A stretch of DNA of 31,262 bases, taken from an uncultured Bacteroidales bacterium (GTDB taxonomy: Bacteria; Bacteroidota; Bacteroidia; Bacteroidales; Bacteroidaceae). Shown in pieces: positions 23,602-31,237 of the stretch; the stretch's first letter is position 1, and each line of letters begins with the position of its first letter. The stretch lies in the NCBI GenBank assembly GCA_902783615.1, contig CACZRQ010000098.1, positions 1 through 31,262 of the forward strand, read 5' to 3'. Both the position numbers and the translations under genes were made by a program. The notes under the pieces were generated by a model that was not told the DNA's origin, did no database searches, and worked only from the letters and a program-made list of their open reading frames with translations.

Positions 23602-24042
23602 ATGAATACCATGAAAGAAGATGTAGTAAAACACAGTGGAGTCATCCAGCAAATTGACGATAACTTTTTGCAAGTGAAGATTGTGCAGACAACTGCCTGC
23701 TCTTCTTGTCACATCAAGGGTCATTGCACCTCAGCAGACTCGAAGGAACATCTCATCAAGATTTACGACAAGGAAGCCTCCAGCTTCCAGGTTGGCGAAG
23801 AAGTGTGGGTGATGGGTTCTGTCGGCATGAGTCGCAAGGCTGTGTGGTACGGTTATCTCTTGCCCTTGCTGATACTCATGGTGCTGCTCATTGGTCTCAT
23901 ATCTTGGTGGGGTAAGGAAAGCGAGCTCTCTGCGGCCCTGTATTCGATTGGTGGCGTTGTCATCTACTATCTGTTGCTGTCTTATTTCGGCAAGGACAAG
24001 TTGAAGAAGACATTCACCTTCACCATTTCGAAGAAGAACTGA
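23602..24042 (+). CDS. rseC: SoxR-reducing system / RseC-family membrane protein
   Basis: The 146-residue product has the RseC/SoxR_red layout: an N-terminal beta domain (HSGVIQQIDDNFLQVKIVQT), a Cys cluster C33-x2-C36-x5-C42 (ACSSCHIKGHC), and two membrane helices (about 79-97 and 106-126). It ends in a basic cytoplasmic tail. Family members accompany Rnf clusters and are thought to act with them in reducing Fe-S targets. Here it is the first gene of the rnf operon. The start at 23602 follows from the promoter position; an ATG three codons later (23611) is equally possible. The next gene is 43 bases downstream. Confidence 0.87.
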   Translation: MNTMKEDVVKHSGVIQQIDDNFLQVKIVQTTACSSCHIKGHCTSADSKEHLIKIYDKEASSFQVGEEVWVMGSVGMSRKAVWYGYLLPLLILMVLLIGLISWWGKESELSAALYSIGGVVIYYLLLSYFGKDKLKKTFTFTISKKN

Positions 24043-24085
24043 TGGTTTAAATGAATTTAATCAACAACTTAATAATAACTAATTT

Positions 24086-25501
24086 ATGAATGTAATTCTG
24101 ATAGCAGTAATCTCTGTAGGAGTGATTGCATTGGTGGCAGCACTGGTGCTCTATCTGGCTTCTAAGAAGTTTGCTGTGTATGAAGATCCGCGTATCGCTC
24201 AGGTGGCTGAGGTGTTGCCTCAAGCCAACTGTGGTGGTTGCGGTTTTCCGGGTTGTAGCGGTTTGGCAAGTGCCATCGTGAAAGCTGGCTCACTGGAAGG
24301 GAAGTTCTGCCCTGTGGGTGGTCAGCCCGTGATGGAGAAGGTGGCTGCCGTGATGGGACTCACCGCAGAGGCCAAGGAACCGATGGTGGCAGTGGTGAGA
24401 TGTAACGGCTCCTGCGCCAATCGTCCACGTGTTAACCAGTACGACGGCGTGAAGAGTTGTGCCATCGCAGCCGCTCTCTATGGTGGTGAAACAGGCTGTA
24501 GCTATGGCTGTTTGGGTTGTGGCGACTGTACCCAGGCTTGTAAGTTCGGTGCCATCAAGATCAATCCTGAAACGGGGTTGCCCGAGGTGGACGACGACAA
24601 GTGTACGGCGTGCGGTGCTTGCGTGAAGGCTTGCCCGAAGAGCATCATCGAGCTGCGTAAGAAAGGCTTGAAGAATCGTCGTGTGTATGTGCGTTGCGTC
24701 AACAAGGACAAGGGTGCGGTTACCCGCAAGGCTTGCTCGGTGGGTTGCATCGGTTGCGGCAAGTGCGAGAAGACCTGTCCGTTTGGTGCCATCACCGTGA
24801 CCAACAATGTGGCTTACATCGACTTCAACAAGTGTAAGTCGTGCCGCAAGTGTGTGGATGTTTGTCCTACTCATGCCATCATCGACCTTAACTTCCCTCC
24901 GAAGCCCGTGAAGCCTGCCGCTCCTGCCGCTGAAGCTCCAAAGCCAGCCGTTAAGCCTGAAGCCCAACCTGTTAAGTCTGCCGCACCTGTGGCTATGCCA
25001 AGTGCTGCCTCCATCGCTGCCTTGTTGCCTCAAGCCAACTGTGGCGCTTGTGGCTTCGACGATTGTGCTGCCTTTGCTGCAGCCATCGTGAAAGACGGTG
25101 GAATAGGAGAGAAGTCCTGCTCTGTGGGTGGCGACGAGGTGATGGCCAAGATAGCCGACTTGCTGAAGAATGGCCCTGCTGAACCAGCCAAGGCTCCGGA
25201 AGCAGCTCCTGCGCCAGCAGAGAAACCTGCCGAGGCAAAGGCTGTGGCTCCCGCCTTCGAACGGGTGAACATTGCGGCTCATCCAAAGGTGGATGTGGTG
25301 GCCAAGATTGCTGCCCGTGCCTTAGAGATGGCTGCCAAGAATCCACAGAAGGCAGAAGCTCAGGTGGTGGATAAGAGTCCGCTGGTGCCCGTCAGGACAA
25401 CCGGTCTGATGGCAGGCCAGAAGATGGCTGCCAAGTCGAAGGAAGAAGCTAAGGCTGTGGTAGATAAGATAGCTTCTACGCTGTTTAACCCAAGTAAATA
25501 A
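24086..25501 (+). CDS. rnfB: RnfB electron-transfer subunit with a duplicated Fe-S domain
   Basis: The 471-residue subunit passes electrons from ferredoxin into the Rnf complex. In order it has one membrane helix (about 3-25) and the 4Fe-4S domain with C49, C52, C57, C75. Four ferredoxin-type CxxCxxCxxxC clusters (about 135-270: CGDCTQAC, CTACGACVKAC, CIGCGKCEKTC, CKSCRKCVDVC) and an Ala/Pro/Lys-rich linker (about 275-305) follow. Next is a second copy of the first Fe-S domain (LPQANCGACGFDDC, C319, C322, C327, C345) with identical spacing (3, 5, 18), then a disordered A/P/K-rich tail. RnfB proteins of this order are usually roughly 280-330 residues and lack the second copy, so the C-terminal third is an addition. 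Next gene 14 bases downstream. Confidence 0.94.
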   Translation: MNVILIAVISVGVIALVAALVLYLASKKFAVYEDPRIAQVAEVLPQANCGGCGFPGCSGLASAIVKAGSLEGKFCPVGGQPVMEKVAAVMGLTAEAKEPMVAVVRCNGSCANRPRVNQYDGVKSCAIAAALYGGETGCSYGCLGCGDCTQACKFGAIKINPETGLPEVDDDKCTACGACVKACPKSIIELRKKGLKNRRVYVRCVNKDKGAVTRKACSVGCIGCGKCEKTCPFGAITVTNNVAYIDFNKCKSCRKCVDVCPTHAIIDLNFPPKPVKPAAPAAEAPKPAVKPEAQPVKSAAPVAMPSAASIAALLPQANCGACGFDDCAAFAAAIVKDGGIGEKSCSVGGDEVMAKIADLLKNGPAEPAKAPEAAPAPAEKPAEAKAVAPAFERVNIAAHPKVDVVAKIAARALEMAAKNPQKAEAQVVDKSPLVPVRTTGLMAGQKMAAKSKEEAKAVVDKIASTLFNPSK

Positions 25502-25515
25502 AAGCATTTAGATAT

Positions 25516-26853
25516 ATGTTGAAGACTTTTTCAATCGGAGGAGTTCATCCTCACGGAAATAAACTTTCAGCAGGTCAGCCCATCGTCAAAGCTGAAATTC
25601 CCAGCAAGGTAGCCATCTTGTTGGGTCAGCACATTGGCGCACCCGCCAAGGCCATCGTTGCCAAGGGTGATACGGTGAAGGTGGGGCAGAAGATTGCGGA
25701 GCCTGGTGGTTTCGTGTCGGCAGCCATCCATTCGTCCGTAAGTGGCAAGGTGTCGAAAATCGACACCATCATCGATGCCAGTGGCTATCCGAAGCCTGCC
25801 ATCTTCATTGATGTGGAGGGCGACGAATGGCTGGAGAGCATCGACCGTTCTGACACGCTGGTGAAGGAGTGCACACTCACTCCAGAAGAGATCAATAAGA
25901 AGGTGACCGACATGGGCATCGTGGGTTTGGGTGGCGCCTGCTTCCCCACCCAGGTGAAACTGTCGCCTCCTCCTGCTTTCAAGCCTCAGTGCGTGGTGAT
26001 CAATGGCGCAGAATGCGAGCCATACCTCACGGCCGACCATCGGCTGATGGTCGAGAAAGCCCCCGAAATCATGGTGGGTGTGAGCATCCTCATGAAATCG
26101 ATGCGCGTCAATAAGGCTTATATCGGCGTGGAGAACAACAAGCCCGATGCCATTGCCGCTTTGGAGAAAGCTGCCAAGGATTTCAGCGGTATTGAGGTGG
26201 TTCCCCTGAAAATGAAATATCCGCAAGGTGGTGAGAAGCAGTTGATTCAAGCCATCATCAACAAGTATGTGGGTAGTGGAGCGTTGCCTATCTCTACAGG
26301 TGCTCTGGTGCAGAACGTGGGAACGGCCTTCGCCGTTTACGAGGCAGTGCAGAAGAACAAGCCTCTGTTCGAACGCGTGGTGACCGTTACGGGTAAGTCG
26401 GTGAAGCAACCAGGCAACTTCCTGGCTCGCATCGGCACACCCATCCAGCAGCTCATCGATGCTTGCGGTGGATTGCCCGAAGATACCGGCAAGGTCATCA
26501 GCGGCGGCCCTATGATGGGCAAGGCGTTGGTGAACACCGAAGTGCCCACTGCCAAGGGAACGTCTGGCATCACCATATTGAATAAGAAGGATGCCAAGCG
26601 TGGCGAGCCCCAGCCTTGCATCCGTTGCGCCAAGTGCGTGAGTGCCTGCCCTATGGGCTTGGAGCCTTACCTCATGGCACAACTGGCCGAGCATGCTGAG
26701 TTCGAGAGATTAGAGAAAGAAGACATCATGGACTGCTTGAGTTGCGGCGCCTGCCAGTTCACCTGTCCTGCCAACCGTCCGTTGCTGGATTACATCAGCT
26801 TGGGCAAGGCAAGGGTAGGAGCTATCATCCGTGCCCGCAGTGTAAAAAAATAA
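25516..26853 (+). CDS. rnfC: RnfC, NADH-binding subunit of the Rnf complex
   Basis: The 445-residue peripheral subunit oxidises or reduces NAD(H) at the cytoplasmic side. It has an N-terminal barrel-sandwich region (HIGAPAKAIVAKGDTV), the flavin/NADH-binding region related to Complex I NuoF (VGLGGACFPTQVKL, INGAECEPYLTADHRLM, YPQGGEKQLIQ) and an SLBB-like segment. Two 4Fe-4S clusters follow near the C-terminus (C368, C371, C374, C378 and C407, C410, C413, C417). It lacks the long Ala/Lys repeat tail of some proteobacterial RnfC proteins. It is followed 7 bases later by rnfD. Confidence 0.96.
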   Translation: MLKTFSIGGVHPHGNKLSAGQPIVKAEIPSKVAILLGQHIGAPAKAIVAKGDTVKVGQKIAEPGGFVSAAIHSSVSGKVSKIDTIIDASGYPKPAIFIDVEGDEWLESIDRSDTLVKECTLTPEEINKKVTDMGIVGLGGACFPTQVKLSPPPAFKPQCVVINGAECEPYLTADHRLMVEKAPEIMVGVSILMKSMRVNKAYIGVENNKPDAIAALEKAAKDFSGIEVVPLKMKYPQGGEKQLIQAIINKYVGSGALPISTGALVQNVGTAFAVYEAVQKNKPLFERVVTVTGKSVKQPGNFLARIGTPIQQLIDACGGLPEDTGKVISGGPMMGKALVNTEVPTAKGTSGITILNKKDAKRGEPQPCIRCAKCVSACPMGLEPYLMAQLAEHAEFERLEKEDIMDCLSCGACQFTCPANRPLLDYISLGKARVGAIIRARSVKK

Positions 26854-26860
26854 ATTGACG

Positions 26861-27862
26861 ATGGAAAATAAATTGTTAGTATCACTTTCTCCCCACGATC
26901 ATGCCAACGATAGCGTGCAGAAGAACATGTACGGCGTGCTCATCGCGCTGATACCTGCCTTCCTGGTGTCGCTCATCGCCTTCGGCATAGGAGCACTGGT
27001 GGTCACTGCCGTATCGGTGGCTGCCTGTGTGTTCTTCGAGTGGGCAATCAGCAAGTATATCATGAAGCGTGAGCGCCTCACCATCACCGATGGCTCTGCC
27101 ATCATCACGGGTGTGCTGCTGGCGTTCAACCTTCCATCCAACCTGCCGATATGGATCATCATCCTGGGCGCGCTGTTCGCCATCGGTGTGGGCAAGATGT
27201 CGTTCGGTGGCTTGGGATGCAACCCGTTCAACCCCGCATTGGCTGGTCGTATCTTCCTGTTGATATCATTCCCTGTGCAGATGACCTCATGGCCAGTGGC
27301 AGGACAGCTCACATCCTACGTGGATGCCACAACGGCTGCTACGCCTTTGTCGCTCATGAAGCAGGCTGTGAATGGCAACCCTGCAGCCTTGGGCGACTTG
27401 CCCGATTCCTTAGGCATGCTGCTCGGCAACGACCTCGGTGGTTCGCTGGGTGAGGTCAGTGCCTTGGCTTTGCTCATTGGCGGTGCCTTCATGTTGTGGA
27501 AGAAAATCATCACCTGGCACATCCCTGTGTCTATCCTCGTTACGGTGTTCGCCTTTGCGGGCATCATGTATCTGGTAGATCCATCCGTCTATCCATCTCC
27601 TGAGTATCATCTGCTCAGTGGTGGTCTGATGTTGGGTGCCATCTTCATGGCCACCGACTATGTGACCTCTCCGATGAGCCATCGCGGACAACTCATCTAT
27701 GGTGTCTGCATCGGTATCATCACCATGGTCATCCGTCTGTTTGGCTCTTATCCTGAAGGCATGTCGTTCGCCATCTTCATCATGAATGCGTTCGTGCCTC
27801 TGATCAACACGTATGTTAAACCTCAAAGATTCAGCAACAAGGCTGTGAAAGTAAAGAAATGA
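26861..27862 (+). CDS. rnfD: RnfD membrane subunit
   Basis: The 333-residue NqrB/RnfD-family membrane protein has about nine to ten hydrophobic helices. It carries a covalently bound FMN in the family. The attachment motif (S/T)-x-A-T is seen as TTAATPL with Thr161. GGLGCNPFNPALAGRIFL is a conserved family block, as is ATDYVTSP near the end. The start is the ATG at 26861; a TTG two codons earlier (26855) is not needed. It overlaps rnfG by 4 bases (ATGA), indicating coupled translation. Confidence 0.95.
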   Translation: MENKLLVSLSPHDHANDSVQKNMYGVLIALIPAFLVSLIAFGIGALVVTAVSVAACVFFEWAISKYIMKRERLTITDGSAIITGVLLAFNLPSNLPIWIIILGALFAIGVGKMSFGGLGCNPFNPALAGRIFLLISFPVQMTSWPVAGQLTSYVDATTAATPLSLMKQAVNGNPAALGDLPDSLGMLLGNDLGGSLGEVSALALLIGGAFMLWKKIITWHIPVSILVTVFAFAGIMYLVDPSVYPSPEYHLLSGGLMLGAIFMATDYVTSPMSHRGQLIYGVCIGIITMVIRLFGSYPEGMSFAIFIMNAFVPLINTYVKPQRFSNKAVKVKK

Positions 27863-28509
27863 AGAAGTTAGAATCATCATTGAAGAACATGGTGCTGGTG
27901 CTCACAGGCATCACCATCATCTGTGTAGGCTTGCTGGCTGCTATGAATGAGGTGACCAAAGAGCCTATAGCCGCCGCCAATGCCAAGACGTTGAGCGATG
28001 CGGTAAGTGCCGTTGTGCCTGGCTTCGACAACAATCCCATCGATGAGATGAAGACCCAGGAAGTTGACGGCGTGTCCTATAAGATCTATCCTGCCACCAA
28101 GGGTGGCGAGAGCATTGGAGCTGCCGTCGAGAGCTCTGTGATGGGCTTTGGTGGTAACCTTACCATCCTGGTGGGTTTCAACAAAGACGGACAGATCAAC
28201 GACTATTCGCTGCTGAGCCATGCCGAGACCCCCGGCTTGGGAGCCAAGGCCGACAGCTGGTTCAAGAGTGGTGCTAAGGGCGACATCACGGGCAAGAGCC
28301 CCAAGGATGGAGCCTTGACGGTGAGCAAGGACGGTGGTCAGATTGATGCCATCACGGCTTCCACCATCACCTCACGTGCCTTCCTGAAGGCCGTAAATGC
28401 CGCCTACGCCGCTTTCTCGGGTCAGGCAACCGATGGTAACACCGGAGCTACGCAGCAGGCTGGTAAGCAAAATGTTGAACAGGCAACCGCTACTGGTGCC
28501 GCTAATTGA
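27859..28509 (+). CDS. rnfG: RnfG, FMN-carrying subunit
   Basis: The 216-residue protein has one N-terminal membrane helix (about 10-30) and an FMN-binding domain facing outside the cytoplasm. The FMN attachment motif, usually SGATxT, is here TASTIT with Thr169 as the predicted attachment residue, so Gly and Ala are replaced by Ala and Ser. HAETPGLGAKAD is the conserved mid-domain block. The C-terminus (about 190-216) is a Gly/Ala/Gln/Thr-rich tail. Start overlaps rnfD (ATGA). Confidence 0.94.
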   Translation: MKKLESSLKNMVLVLTGITIICVGLLAAMNEVTKEPIAAANAKTLSDAVSAVVPGFDNNPIDEMKTQEVDGVSYKIYPATKGGESIGAAVESSVMGFGGNLTILVGFNKDGQINDYSLLSHAETPGLGAKADSWFKSGAKGDITGKSPKDGALTVSKDGGQIDAITASTITSRAFLKAVNAAYAAFSGQATDGNTGATQQAGKQNVEQATATGAAN

Positions 28510-28525
28510 ATAGGAGGGTAAGATT

Positions 28526-29113
28526 ATGAGTAACCTGAAAGTTTTAATCAACGGCATCGTCAACGAGAACCCCACCTTCGTGCTGATGCTGGGTATGTGT
28601 CCCACGTTGGGCACCACTTCCAGCGCCATCAACGGCATGTCGATGGGTCTGGCCACAGCCTTTGTGCTGATCTGTTCAAACACCGTGATTGCGGCTGTCA
28701 AGAATGTCATCCCCAACATGGTGCGCATTCCTTCCTTCATCGTCATCATCGCATCGTTCGTCACGTTGCTCCAGATGGTGATGCAGGCCTATGTTCCCGA
28801 CCTCTACAAGACGCTGGGCTTGTTCATCCCGCTCATTGTGGTAAACTGCATCGTGCTGGGTCGCGCCGAGGCGTTTGCATCCAAGAACGGCCCCGTGTCT
28901 TCGTTCTTCGATGGCTTGGGCATCGGCTTGGGCTTCACCATCGCCTTGACGTTATTGGGTGCTGTACGCGAGTTGTTGGGCACGGGTAAGGTATTCAACC
29001 TCAGCCTTGTTCCCGAGGACTATGGCATGCTGCTCTTCGTGCTCGCCCCAGGTGCTTTCATTGCCTTGGGCTACCTGGTAGCAGTGGTTAACAGTATGAG
29101 AAAAGCTAACTGA
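28526..29113 (+). CDS. rnfE: RnfE membrane subunit
   Basis: The 195-residue six-helix membrane subunit is of the NqrD/RnfE family. The family Cys residues that line the membrane Fe-S centre shared with RnfA are present: C25 in LGMCPTLG and C108 in VNCIVLGRAEAFA. A near-perfect Shine-Dalgarno AGGAGGG (28512-28518) lies 7 bases before the ATG, unusual for Bacteroidetes, where such sites are rare. Length is normal. Confidence 0.95.
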   Translation: MSNLKVLINGIVNENPTFVLMLGMCPTLGTTSSAINGMSMGLATAFVLICSNTVIAAVKNVIPNMVRIPSFIVIIASFVTLLQMVMQAYVPDLYKTLGLFIPLIVVNCIVLGRAEAFASKNGPVSSFFDGLGIGLGFTIALTLLGAVRELLGTGKVFNLSLVPEDYGMLLFVLAPGAFIALGYLVAVVNSMRKAN

Positions 29114-29128
29114 TAAAAAGGATTCATT

Positions 29129-29707
29129 ATGGAATATTTACTGATATTTATCGCGGCGATTTTCGTCAACAACATTGTCTTCTCCCAGTTCCTGGGCATC
29201 TGTCCGTTCCTGGGAGTATCCAAGAAGATTGATACGGCATTGGGCATGAGTGCTGCCGTAGCATTCGTGCTGGTGCTCGCCACCATCGTCACCTACCTGA
29301 TACAGAAGTTCGTGCTCGATGCCTTCAGCTTGCAATACCTGCAAACCATCACCTTCATCCTCGTCATCGCCTCGTTGGTGCAGATGCTGGAGATCGTGCT
29401 CAAGAAGGTGTCACCCTCGCTCTATCAGGCATTGGGCGTGTTCCTGCCTCTGATTACCACCAACTGCGCCGTGTTGGGTGTGGCCATCCTGGTAATCCAG
29501 AAGGACTACGACCTGCTGACAGGCGTTGTATATGCTTTCTCCACCGCCATTGGCTTCGGCTTGGCACTCACCTTGTTTGCCGGCATCCGTGAGCAGATGA
29601 GCCTGGTAAACATCCCCAAGGGTATGAAGGGAACACCCATCGCGCTCATCGTGGCTGGCCTGCTGGCTATGGCTTTCATGGGCTTCAGCGGTGTGGTAAA
29701 GGTATAA
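29129..29707 (+). CDS. rnfA: RnfA membrane subunit
   Basis: The 192-residue six-helix membrane subunit is of the NqrE/RnfA family. It is topologically inverted relative to RnfE and carries the matching Cys pair, C25 in LGICPFLG and C113 in TTNCAVLG, predicted to hold the [2Fe-2S] centre between the two subunits. It is the last gene of the operon and starts 15 bases after rnfE. A hairpin follows at 29717. Confidence 0.96.
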   Translation: MEYLLIFIAAIFVNNIVFSQFLGICPFLGVSKKIDTALGMSAAVAFVLVLATIVTYLIQKFVLDAFSLQYLQTITFILVIASLVQMLEIVLKKVSPSLYQALGVFLPLITTNCAVLGVAILVIQKDYDLLTGVVYAFSTAIGFGLALTLFAGIREQMSLVNIPKGMKGTPIALIVAGLLAMAFMGFSGVVKV

Positions 29708-29716
29708 TACAAAACA

Positions 29717-29748
29717 AAGGGCAACTATCTTCACAGACAGTTGCCCTT
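29717..29748 (+). terminator. Hairpin after rnfA
   Basis: AAGGGCAACT (29717-29726) pairs perfectly with AGTTGCCCTT (29739-29748) around a 12-base loop. It is followed by AACACC, so the U-tract is missing on the plus strand. The opposite strand has the T-rich flank. Probable operon end, 9 bases after the rnfA stop. Confidence 0.6.
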
Positions 29749-29859
29749 AACACCGAAATTCAAATAAGTGATTTGATAAATCAAACCTTTGCAAAGTTAC
29801 AGCAAAAAAATGAGCTTTGCAAATTTTTTGTAACTTTTTATGACATGTTAATGTAAAAA

Positions 29860-30861
29860 ATGATGAAGATTCTTCGTCCGATATTTTTTCTCTGTTTATT
29901 GCTGAGTGCGCTGAACACGTCGGCTCAGTTGAAGCTGCCTTTGCTCAACAAGCTCGACAGCATGTTGGAAGAGCGTCAGAAGAAGCCAAAAACAGATACG
30001 AATTATGTGGTGCGACCCCACAGCCGCTGGACGTTGCGTCTCATCAACAACCTGTCGGGCACGAACTTCACGATGAAGCTCGCCTTGATAGACGATTCCT
30101 ATGCCAACCTGCGCTTCTATACGCCCCTTCGCCATACGGTGACATTCAGTGTCAACTATCGTGGCTTGGCTGTGGCGTTGGCGGTCAATCCCGCTTCCAT
30201 GTTTGGCAAGCGTGGCAGCAGAGAGTTCAACATCAATTCCTACAGCAACCGCTACGGCTTCGACTTCATCTACGAGAAGGATGGCAGTTACGAGGGTTCT
30301 GTCAGGTTGGACGGAGAAGTGGAGCATTTCAGAGATGAAATCGAAGAGAAGAGCATGACCATCAATGGCTATTATGCCTTCAATGGCCGCAAGTTCTCCT
30401 ATCCGGCAGCCTTCAGTCAATCCTTCATCCAGAAGCGCAGTGCCGGTAGCATCATGTTAGGTGCTTCCTATCATCATGGAAGTGTCGATATTGTCAATCA
30501 AGACGAAGAGTACTATCAGGAAGACAATGTGCGCAAGATCAAGCTGAACTATTTCAGTGTGGGCATAGGCTATGGCTACAACTTTGTGCCCCACAGCCAG
30601 TGGCTCATTCATCTTTCAGCATTGCCTTCCGTTGTTCTGTGGCGCGAAAACAAGGTGGTCATGATGGGCCACAATGAAGAATTGCCAGCCAGCTTCCCCG
30701 AGATGTCGCTGGTGGGTCGTGCCTCGCTTGTGAAGTACTTCAAGCATTTCTTCATGGGTGCCACGTTGGTGTATAACTACACCTCAGCGGGCGACTACGA
30801 TTCCATCCGCATCCGTCACTACAAATGGCGCGCCCGCCTCATTCTGGGCAAGAGGTTCTAA
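29860..30861 (+). CDS. DUF4421 outer-membrane protein
   Basis: The 333-residue product has a signal peptide (about 1-23, ending in LNTSAQ) followed by a region with the DUF4421 look: DTNYVVRPHSRWTLRL near the N-terminus, then strands such as VTFSVNYRGLAVALAVNP and FNINSYSNRYGFDFIYEK. YFSVGIGYGYNFVPHSQW follows, and the last strand ends in LILGKRF. It is likely a beta-barrel or outer-membrane-associated protein of unknown function. The start may be 29860 or the next codon (29863); both give the same signal peptide. I see no good promoter in the 150-base gap. Its stop is only 9 bases from the stop of the convergent peptide gene. Confidence 0.8.
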   Translation: MMKILRPIFFLCLLLSALNTSAQLKLPLLNKLDSMLEERQKKPKTDTNYVVRPHSRWTLRLINNLSGTNFTMKLALIDDSYANLRFYTPLRHTVTFSVNYRGLAVALAVNPASMFGKRGSREFNINSYSNRYGFDFIYEKDGSYEGSVRLDGEVEHFRDEIEEKSMTINGYYAFNGRKFSYPAAFSQSFIQKRSAGSIMLGASYHHGSVDIVNQDEEYYQEDNVRKIKLNYFSVGIGYGYNFVPHSQWLIHLSALPSVVLWRENKVVMMGHNEELPASFPEMSLVGRASLVKYFKHFFMGATLVYNYTSAGDYDSIRIRHYKWRARLILGKRF

Positions 30862-30870
30862 GTTGTTGAG

Positions 30871-31071
30871 CTACCTAACTTTTAGAGATTTACACATCGC
30901 TATAATAGGGCCACGTTGTGTTCCCCCTGCTGCACCATCCAAATCCTCATCATTGAGTTCTTGTCTCATCACCACTTGTGCATCCTTGTCAACACCTTCG
31001 ATGGTGAGTTTCTTCACTTCGTTGTCGATTTCAATCTGCACCACACGCTTGTTCTTTTCTTCTGTTGCCAT
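30871..31071 (-). CDS. Small peptide with double-glycine leader (putative peptide precursor)
   Basis: The 66-residue product starts at the ATG at 31071, 33 bases after a near-consensus promoter; the upstream in-frame extension would cross that promoter. Residues 39-50 read LNDEDLDGAAGG. This fits the double-glycine leader consensus of secreted peptides (L at -12, acidic at -8, L at -7, GG at -2/-1 relative to the cut). The remaining 16 residues (TQRGPIIAMCKSLKVR) would be the released core: basic, with one Cys. The first 38 residues are highly charged, as in leaders of ribosomally made peptides. No C39 peptidase-transporter or modifying enzyme lies in the window. It could instead be an ordinary small cytosolic protein that ends with a flexible Gly-rich tail. 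The gene is well supported; its role is inferred. Confidence 0.75.
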   Translation of the reverse strand: MATEEKNKRVVQIEIDNEVKKLTIEGVDKDAQVVMRQELNDEDLDGAAGGTQRGPIIAMCKSLKVR

Positions 31072-31103
31072 AATATAAAGAGTTTTTAGTTTGTTTATCG
31101 CCA

Positions 31104-31134
31104 CAAAGATAGGCAAAAATAAAGAAACAACAAA
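31104..31134 (-). promoter_or_regulatory. Promoter of the double-glycine peptide gene
   Basis: On the minus strand TTTG (31134-31131), a 19-base spacer and TATCTTTG (31111-31104) give one of the best matches in the window to the Bacteroidetes housekeeping promoter. The predicted transcript start is near 31097, leaving a leader of about 26 bases. Confidence 0.8.
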
Positions 31135-31192
31135 CAAAGGGATTGATATTTTTAAAAATTGCCCCTCGCAAATGCGGATATGGTGGATGGAT

Positions 31193-31219
31193 AAGGGGGG
31201 GGGAGGGGGAGGAGAGAGA
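31193..31219. repeat. Purine tract with a run of nine G
   Basis: All-purine stretch: AA, nine G (31195-31203), A, five G, A, GG, then AGAGAGA. It sits about 60 bases upstream of the -33 box of the peptide gene. Runs of this length can slip, and the tract could form triplex or quadruplex-like structures. Confidence 0.8.
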
Positions 31220-31237
31220 AATATCAGTCTGCTTCCA

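Noticed and set aside
24290..25282. Antisense open frame opposite rnfB rich in Thr/His/Leu
   Set aside because: Mirror of the Cys/Ala/Lys codons of rnfB, not a gene.
29792..29799. TAACTTTG on the minus strand after the rnf operon, a possible antisense promoter
   Set aside because: It matches the -7 pattern but lies within a palindromic CTTTGCAAAG, has no -33 box and would drive transcription only into the rnfA 3' end.
29831..29838. TAACTTTT as promoter of the DUF4421 gene
   Set aside because: One mismatch at the key G, no -33 at a workable distance; too weak to call.
31147..31158. 12-base palindrome ATTTTTAAAAAT
   Set aside because: AT-rich palindromes of this size are common by chance in intergenic DNA, and there is no second copy.
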